NCBI RefSeq assembly: GCF_902686445.1
Contig: NC_062219.1
Coordinates: forward strand, 147,914,057 to 147,978,056
Length of the DNA stretch: 64,000 nt
Direction: 5' to 3'
From: Sciurus carolinensis
Taxonomy: Eukaryota; Chordata; Mammalia; Rodentia; Sciuridae
Position 1 is the stretch's first letter. Each line of letters opens with the position of its first letter. The notes under the pieces are model-generated. The model ran no database searches. It was not told the DNA's origin and worked only from the letters and a program-made list of their open reading frames with translations. Shown in pieces: positions 52,301-61,300 of the stretch. The translations under genes and the position numbers were made by a program.

Positions 52301-55300
52301 TGCGAGAGGACATAAATCATGTTAATCATGGCTTTGGGGTAGTCGGGTTAGGGACAACACGTTTTTCTTTTTCTCTCTTTGTTTGCGGTGCTGGGGAATG
52401 AACCCAGGGCCTCTCACATGCTGGGCAAGCACTCTACCACTGAGCTACATTGCCAGCCCTTTTGAGTTCGTTTTCAAACAGGGTCTCACTAAGTTGTCCA
52501 GCCTGGCCTTGAATATGTCATCCTCCTACCTAAGCCTCTGGAGTAGCTGGGATTATAGGTGTGCACCAATGCACCTGGCTAGAGACATTATAAAACATAG
52601 CATCCAAATTTGAAGGGACACCTTCCCTATTTACTGTGGGACAAAAGCAGCGAAGAGCCTCCTCCAGGCTAAGAGAATGCAAGGGTACCCCAAGTGGAGC
52701 ACGGAAGTTAAGCCTGGGCCCTGGAGCCTGCACACAATCTAAGTCTCCCACTTGGAGCTTGGGGATCTGAGACACATCATCCTTATTATTCTTCGGTACA
52801 AAGGGACTGCCACTGAGCTACACCCCCAGCCCTTTTATTATTTTAAAAAATTTTAAAATAGGGTCTTTCTATGTTGCTCAGGCTGGCCTTGAACTTGTGA
52901 GCCTCCTGCCTCAGCTTCCCGGCTCCCGAGACACATTATTTAAGTGCTCTCTGCCTTGGTTTTGTCATCAATGCACTGGGGATAAGGACCAGTCTCGCAA
53001 TGCTAGTGGGAAGATCGGACGTGTCGACGTGTCGCGACAAGCAGAGCTTTCAGAGTAGCTTCTGGCACTAGAGAGCATGTCATCAGCCAGCAGTGCACAC
53101 GTGCTTGAATCTGTCACAGGCTCACAGCGCAGGCTTCCCGTGTTAGCCCACAAGCCCTCCCATAGACAAAGAGCGCAGCACCAGAGAAAGGAGCTCCAGG
53201 ACAGGTGGCCTCCTCTCCTCCCTCCCTCTCGCCCCCGGCTGTGCACTCCCATGTTTCCCAAGTGCTGGTGGAACAGAGCCGCAGGGCCGGCCTGGGATCC
53301 CACCGCGCTTTGTTATGAGACACAGGGAAATCCCCTGTTGTCAGAGCAGGAGACAGGGTGCCTGGAAGATTAACTCCTAAAGCAGCAGTCTGTCCAGAGA
53401 ATGCAGCTCTGTCCCTCTGACAGAGGACACACTGCTTTCCTTCTAATTTTTTAAACCTTCATATACTAAAATCAAATTACTGGGCCAACATCACTGTAAA
53501 ACGAAAGCTGTACCAACATTTCTGAATACATTTCCTCTTGTCCCATTTTGTCCTAAAGAAAAAAAAAAGAAAGAAAAGAAAAAAACCCCACAACCCCTAT
53601 GGCTCAATAGAAATTGATAACAAGTATAGACAAATCTACTTTCTATAGAACCTGGAATAATGACAATGGTTATGCTGATTATAAAATGAAAACTAGAACA
53701 GCTGGATGCAGTGGTGCACACCTGTAATCCCAGAGACTGAGGAGGCCGAGGCAGAAGGATCACAAGTTCAAGGCCAGCCTTCACAGTTTAGTGAGATCCT
53801 CAGCAACTCAGTGAGATCCTGTCTTGAATTTAAAAATATATAAAAAGGACTGGGTCTGTAGCTCAATGGTAAAGTGCCCAGGGGGTTAATCCCTAGTACC
53901 AAAACAAAAACCAGAACAATTCACACTTATTCACGTAGTATTCACGCATACTGCGTGCTAGGCATCGTCCTAAGGGCATCACTGGCATTTCATCAACAAT
54001 TCTATGAAATAGGTACTATTATATCCTTTTTACAGATGACAAAAACAAGGCAGAGTGGCGAAATCACTTGCCCAGGATGTGGTACCCAGTAAGTGGCAGG
54101 GCGGGATTAAACACAGGCGGTCTGGTCCAAGCATACACTTGCAGGTTCAAACCTGGCTGTGCCTCAAGTTGGAAAGCAGAGACTTCTCCCTGCATGCCTC
54201 GAGCTGCTGGGATCTGCACACCACACCCTCATCTGTGCCTCTGCAGAGCCCTGGGCTTGGAAGCCTGCATCTCCTCCATCTCCCTGACAAACTCCCTGCC
54301 TGCTGGATCTCTCACCGCTCTGCACTCTGACCCTCTCCTGCAACCCTGGGTTCACGGCAGGTACTCAAGGCAAACAGCAAGACTTCAGTCTGGCCACAGG
54401 TCAGCGGTTGGTAGACTTTTCCCCAGTACTGATATTTAAACAGTATTAGCCTCACCAAGGGATTCAAAGCAGATTTTCAGAACAAGCCAAGTTGATTTAA
54501 GATGTGATTTGATTGACTGATTTTTTGGTGCCGGGGACTGAAGCCAGGGACACTTAACCACTGAGCCACATCCCCAGACCTGTTTATGTTTTGAGATAAG
54601 GTCTCACTAAGTTGTTTAGGGCCTTGCTAAATTGCTGAGGCTGGCTTTGAACTCATGATCCTCCTGCCTCAACCTCCTGAACTGCTGGGATTATAGGCAT
54701 GCACCACCACAGCTGGCATGATGTCATTTATAAAACTGTGATCTGCATCTTACCCAAGACTGTTACAGACGTCCCTTGACTTAGGTAGGGACTAGGTCCC
54801 AATAGGCCCTAAACTGAAAACATGGTGAATCAAAAATGCATTTAATCCAGCCAAGGTGCATACCTGTAATCCAGAGAGACTCAGGAGGCTGAGGCAGGAG
54901 GATTGCAAGTACAAGATCAGCCTCAGCAATTTAGTGAGACCCTTAGCAACTTAGTGAGACACTGTCTCATGAAAAATAAAAACAACTGGGGATGTGGCTC
55001 AGTGGTAGGTACAGTGCCCCTGGGTTCAATCCCTAGTACCAGAAAACAAAAACAAAAACGAAAAAGAAAATGCACCTGACACACCTCACTTGCCAGACAT
55101 GCTGGCTCAGCAGTGCAGCCATGACGAAGTGTCAGTTATGCACCCCGACCCCACGCCCCACCATCAACGTGATCAAGTCACTGGGAGCTGTGGTTGCCAT
55201 TGCCCAGCGTCCTGAGAAGATCAGGCCACATGTTGCTAGCTTAGCAAGAGATCCGAATTCAAACCCTCCAGCAGGTTGGAAAACGCCCAGCGGGCGTCGC

Positions 55301-58300
55301 CGGTGGAGATGATGGCGTGCACCCGTGCGGGTGCCTTTTGGGGGCATCTGTGTGCATCTTCCTAGGGGCAGGTGTTGGTTTTCTCCGCCCCAGTTTACTA
55401 AAGCCTGGAGCCACCTTGCTCGGGAGCCCTCTGACCCTCCCAGCCCGACAAATCCAAGACCAGACCACCAGCGGCTGCCGGGCCGGCTGCCTACTTGTTG
55501 ATGTTGCTGCCTTCCTTCAGACGCTCGCCCGCAGCGCCGGTCTTGGACACTCTTTCGCTGCCCGCCAGGTCCACCAGGCTGACCTTACTGACTTTCTCTC
55601 CCGAGTTCTAGCATGGGGAACAGGAAAGAAACAGCAGGCGTTAATGCAGAGGCCACAGGGACAGCTGTGTACATGACCCAGGGCAACTGCGCACCCTCCC
55701 CAAGGCCAGCCAGCAGGCTGCTCAAGACCTTGGGCAGTTCCACAGGGTTATCTGAACTAGCAATGAACTTCAGAGTCAAAATTCAAGTTGATGGGGAAAT
55801 GCAGCTGGGTAGCTTTCACCCAGCCTTCCAGAATCTAGTGAGAAGCTGGAGATTTTACCTGCCATCAAGGAATTTCTAGGACATGAGGATTCCTGTACAT
55901 CCGGGTCAAATCCCTCTTCTTCCTAAATGTGATCTACAGGCTAAATGTTATGATTTTCACATTAACACCCCTCAATGTCTCTGAAGCAGACTGGCCCTAT
56001 TTAGGGCAATTTTTGCGTGAATGGATACATACTAAAAACTATATAGGGATGTCCTCTTGGTCTTTGGGGGAATTTACCCACAAAATCCAACTTAAAAAAA
56101 AGTGATGATATGAAAGGAAGCTCAAACTAATTAAATGCTTGAAGCAAAGCGGCTCATTGAGTAAGCAGAAGAGCCCATAAAAACATTCTCAGCCACTGAA
56201 TCCAACCAGCCGCCCCTCCGGCAGACACCCGCGTCCTTCCCGCCTCCAGGCTGCGCCCAGGCCTCACCCCAGACTGCAGGTCGTAAAGCGTCTGTGTGAT
56301 GACGATGTTGAACACGGCGTGGGAGCGGCTGCTCTCCTCGTTCATGTTGGTGGCGGCCACCGTTCGAGACTTATTCCCCTCGGACATCAAGGACTCGATA
56401 TCCTAGAGGCGAAGCATCAGGGACACGGCATGAGCAGAAGCCGAGGGCAGAGTCCTGCACTGTGGCGGCCCTCCCCAGGGTCCCTCTGCGCCTCCCCAGA
56501 ACGTTCTAGGACACAGAGTGCTGCTGCCCCATTCTTCTCTGTGTCCACCAGTGGTCTCCGTTTCCTGTTAAGACCACAATCCCTCCTTTGCAAGTTCCAA
56601 GGAGAGCTACTATTCACTGAGTACCCCAGAAAGTCAGTAACTGTCGGTGCCTGACTTAGTCCTCAGCCTCCTGTGCGCCTCAGCCTGCTAGCGGCCCACT
56701 CCTGCTTCTCCCTGCCCCCTCCAACCCGAGACTCTCCAAGGGCAGGGTCCCCTGCATCATCTCGGTAGCCTGCAGCTCCCGGAAACCACGACTTCTTAGA
56801 GAATGTTGTCTGAATGAACCTTAAGAAGCCAGCATTTTACTGATTTTATACACAGAGAAGCTGAAGTTCATGGAGGTCAAACAACTTTCCCCACGTGTCC
56901 TAAGAGGCAGAGCCGGGATACACATCAAGGGCTCCTGGCTCTTATGGGTGACAGCCACACTGACAGGTCACACCGAGCCATGGCCCAGCATCTTAGTGAA
57001 GGTGCTGAATGAGCATCTTTTTTTTTTTTTTTTTTTTTTTCTGGTTCCTACCTCATGGGAATTGTTTTGGTTTAATGGCAATTGCAAAACAGATATCCAT
57101 TATATAATTGCACGATAGGTAATAACAAACTGACATATAAATAAGGTACATATTGATATGAGAGCATTACTAGTGCTCACCCTACCCTGTTCTCCTCCCT
57201 GCATGGGCCTTCCGGAGACTAATTTCCCAGCCATGTGGAGTCATGTGATTGGTTTTAACCAATGAAAGGTGGGTATATATAAGCCATTCAAACATCTTGC
57301 CATGATTCTGCAGTCTCTCTTTTTTTAATTTATTTTTTTTTAATTTTTACAAGCTGCATTTTGATTCATTGTACACAAATGGAGTACAACATTTCGTTTC
57401 TATGGTTGTGCACGATGTAGATTGATACCATTTGTGTAATCATGCACGTACATAGGGTGATGTCTGTCTCATTCCACCATTTTACATACTTCCTCCCCCT
57501 CCTCCCGCTCATTTCCGTTTATGTAATCTAAAGTTTTTCCATTCTTCTCTCACCCCCACCCCCATTATGTGTCATCATCCACTTATCAGGGAAAACATTC
57601 GCCTTTGGTTTTTTGGGATTGGCTTATTTCACTTAGCATGATATTCTTCAAGTCTATCCATTTATCTGCAAATGCCATAATATTATTCTTCTTTGTGGCT
57701 GAGTAATATTCCATTGTGTATATATACCACAGTTCCTTTATTCATCCATCTGTTGAAGGGCATCTAGGTTGGGTCCACAATCTAGCTATTGTGAATTGAG
57801 CTGCTGTAAACATTGATGTGGCTGCATTATTGTAGGGTGCTAATTTTTAAGTTCTTTGGGTATAAACCGAGGAGTGGAATAACTGGGACAAAAGGTGGGT
57901 TCATTCCAAGTTTTCTGAGGAATCTCCACACTGCTTTCCAGAGTGACTGCACCAATTTGCAACTCCACCAGCAATGTAAAAGTGTGCCTTTTCCCCACAT
58001 CCACGCCAACATCTATTATTGTTTGTGTTCTTGATGATAGCCATTCTAATTGGAGTTAGATGAAATCTTAAGAGTTGTTTTTATTTGCATTTCTCTAATT
58101 ACTAGAGATGTTGAACACTTTTTCATATATTTATTAATTGCCTGAATGTCTTCTTCTGTAAAGTGTCATTGATTGGGTTCTTTGTATTTTTGGTGTAAAG
58201 TTTTGTAAGTTCTTTATAAATTTTGGAGATGAGTGCTCTATCTGGAGTGTGTGTGTGGAAAAGATTTTCTCCCAGTCTAGGCTCTCTTTTCACAATATTG

Positions 58301-61300
58301 ACTGTTTCCTTTGCTGAGAACAAGGTTTTTAGTGTGACTCCATCCCATTTAGTGACTCTTGTGAATAAGCATTTTCGCATCAGGGAAGTTCCTGCTCATT
58401 TCAGAATCTCACTGTGTTCAAAGGGATGACTGTGCCCTCTTTCCAGCCTGAGAGACATCTCACCTGTCTTCCTTCAGAGAGCGAGGGTCAGCAGCTCACA
58501 GGTTAATCTCAGTCATACCAAGACGGAAGTGACAGCGGGTCAGCCACAGCCCTCAGATAGCACACTAGGTACAGGGATCCATTCATTCACTCACTCATTC
58601 ATTTGCTCATTAGTTCATTCATTCACACATTCAGTCACTCATTCACTCATTCGCACTCTTTTTTATTTATTTATTTATTTTTTTGTGGTGCTGGGGATTG
58701 AACCCAGGGCTTTATGCTTGTAAGGCAAGCACTCTACCAAATGAGCTATCTCCCCCGCCCACTCATTTGCATTCTTAAGCAAAGTTTGTGTAACGGTATT
58801 TTCAAAGCAACGATTAGAGAAATAAGGACAGACTACTGAGTTCAGGTATAAAAGTCAAGAAGCAGGAAAGGGCAAACAGGTCAGTCAATGAGGGAATGAG
58901 TCAGAAAAACAGAGGAGCCACAAGTAAAAGGTGGTAGAAACCAAGCCAAGAGACCCTCCCAACAAGATGGGACCGAGTGACCACCAAGTACAGCTGAGAC
59001 TGCTGGGTCCGTCTGGAAGGACCTCCCTAGATACCGCAGCGTGGTACTAGTGGACCTCAGATGGCTGGGCCTGGGGTCGCACTGTGAGACCCTGGCCGCG
59101 CAGCAGTCAGAGTGTGACCAGCTGCGCCTGCCCTCTGAGGGTGCTGGGCTGAGTTTCTGGGGCCATGAAGGGTAGCGCTGCGCAGTAAGGATCCGTGTGA
59201 ACACATGCTCAACTCCCCTCACTCACTGCCAGTTTCGTTATGACGTTTTTGAGAAATGACACTTACCTCAAAACTAGTGACAGCCAGTTGAGATAAACCA
59301 TCTACATATGGTCCCAATACTTTATGTTCTCGAACTTTAAGAGACTGTCTACTCCTGCAGAAGGGAAAAAAAAGGAATGAAAGAATCAGACGAACCTTGG
59401 AAGCTTTTTCTTCCCAAGTACTCAGAAACTAAGATTGCAATTTCAAAGGACTTTATTTTAATGATTAAAAAAAAAGGTATCCTAAAAGCTACTTTATTTG
59501 GATTAGTGGAATAGCATTCCATATGAGGAATGTCTTTTATGCTCTGATTTCTATTTAAAGTAACATTATTTTAAAAATTCTATTTCTAGTCCTAAACTAA
59601 ACAGCCAGCACACAGAACTTGTTAGGCTACCTTGTTTCAGTAGATGAACTTCAGTTTCACATGAGGGAAAACAAGAACAAAACAAAACAAAAACAAAGAA
59701 AAGGTGAAGCAAAGAACACTCCAGGTCAAATCTAATCTTACGGCTATTTCCACAGTCTCAAAAAATGGCTTGAAATTCTTTAACAAATATTGAACAATGC
59801 TAGACTGTTTTTAGCCTCAGTTCATTTTATCAAGTCCCATTGGTTTGTGCTGCTTCTATGCTAGCAATTTTACACCGAAAGTGAGATTACAGTACACAGA
59901 TTAAAGGCTCTGATATTTATCCCATATTTAGAACTGGTTCTCCTGGGGAAGACCTACGGGCTCTTTTGCATCTTTAAATGACAGCTGTGGTTGGGGACCC
60001 TTTTGAAGAACTTATCAACAGATGATTGAGATTCAAAGCAAAGCTATATCTGTTTTGACTATATTTTGGATGTTATCTTTTTCATGAGATTGGATATTAA
60101 TCATCTTTCATATTAAGATCAAAGGTTGTACTTGGGTGCACTGGCATATACCTGTAATCCCAGCACCCTGGGAGGCTGAGGCAGGAGGATCATAAATTTG
60201 AGGCCAGGTTCAGCAACTTAACTAGGCCTTAAGCAACTGCCTCAAAATGAAAAATAAAAAAAAGGGCCAAGGATGTAGAACCCAGTGCCCCTGGTACTAA
60301 AAAAAATAGTCAATGGTTGGCCTCATTTCAAGTGTGAAAAAAAGAAAGGAATTAAGATTAGTGACTGCTCCCATGATCTTGCATCGCTCCCTAAACACTT
60401 TTCTGCTCTCCCATTTAATCTCACATTATCCTACACAGTAGGTTGGTTGGTTGGTTGGTTTTTGAAGCTTGGGGGATAGAACTCAGGGCCTTGAACATGC
60501 TAGGCAAGCAGTCTACAATTAAGCTACATTCCCAGCCCCTGGTAGGTTTTACTACATTTAAGGATGAAGAATTCAACGTGACAATGAACAATTCTGCTGA
60601 ACTATAGGCAGGGACAGATCCCAGTACCTGACCTTACTTACTGTGACGCTCATGATCCAGCACTGTGGTTCCTGTGTACAACCAGAGACTCTGCAATGCT
60701 GTTCAGTAGCACAGTACTGGGGACTGAACCCAGGGGTGCTCTACCACTGAGCTACATCCTCTGCCCTTTTTATTTTGAGACAGTCTCATTAGGTTGACCA
60801 GGTTGGCCTCAGCCTCCTTAGTAGCTAGGATAACAGTCATTTGCCACTGTGCCTGGCCTAACATCTGGGGTCTTTATACACATCTGGAGGGAGTGTGATC
60901 TGGTATTGTGACTCTGGAAAACAGTTTGCACTATTTAATGAAGTTGAAGACTCAGTATCTTGTGAATTCCACCCGCTCTAAACCCCTGTGTACCAGGAGA
61001 CCCGTATAAGAATGCCCCAAAGTAGCACCTGTAATGATAAAAAGTAGAAATCACACAAGTGACCGGGGAAGAGAGAAATTATGGTATAATCATACAACAG
61101 AATACTAAACAGCAGTGAAAAGTAATGCATGGGATGAATCACTGTGGATACTGGGGGGCAAATCACCACAGAACATGCGTACCATGATGTTGTTCACAGA
61201 AAGTAAAAACTTGTACCAAATTACATACAAATACTCAGTAAGAAGAGAATGACAGACACGAAGCCTCTTATAGCAGTTCCCTAGGGAGGGGGAGGGAATG

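Noticed and set aside
55130..55560. CpG-richer stretch around exon 5 as a promoter or CpG island
   Set aside because: Much of it is coding exon and old repeat; CpG density is modest and there is no first exon or start codon context.
57827..58380. Minus-strand frames resembling reverse-transcriptase C-terminus
   Set aside because: Part of a 5'-truncated, frame-broken L1, so listed as a mobile element and not a gene.
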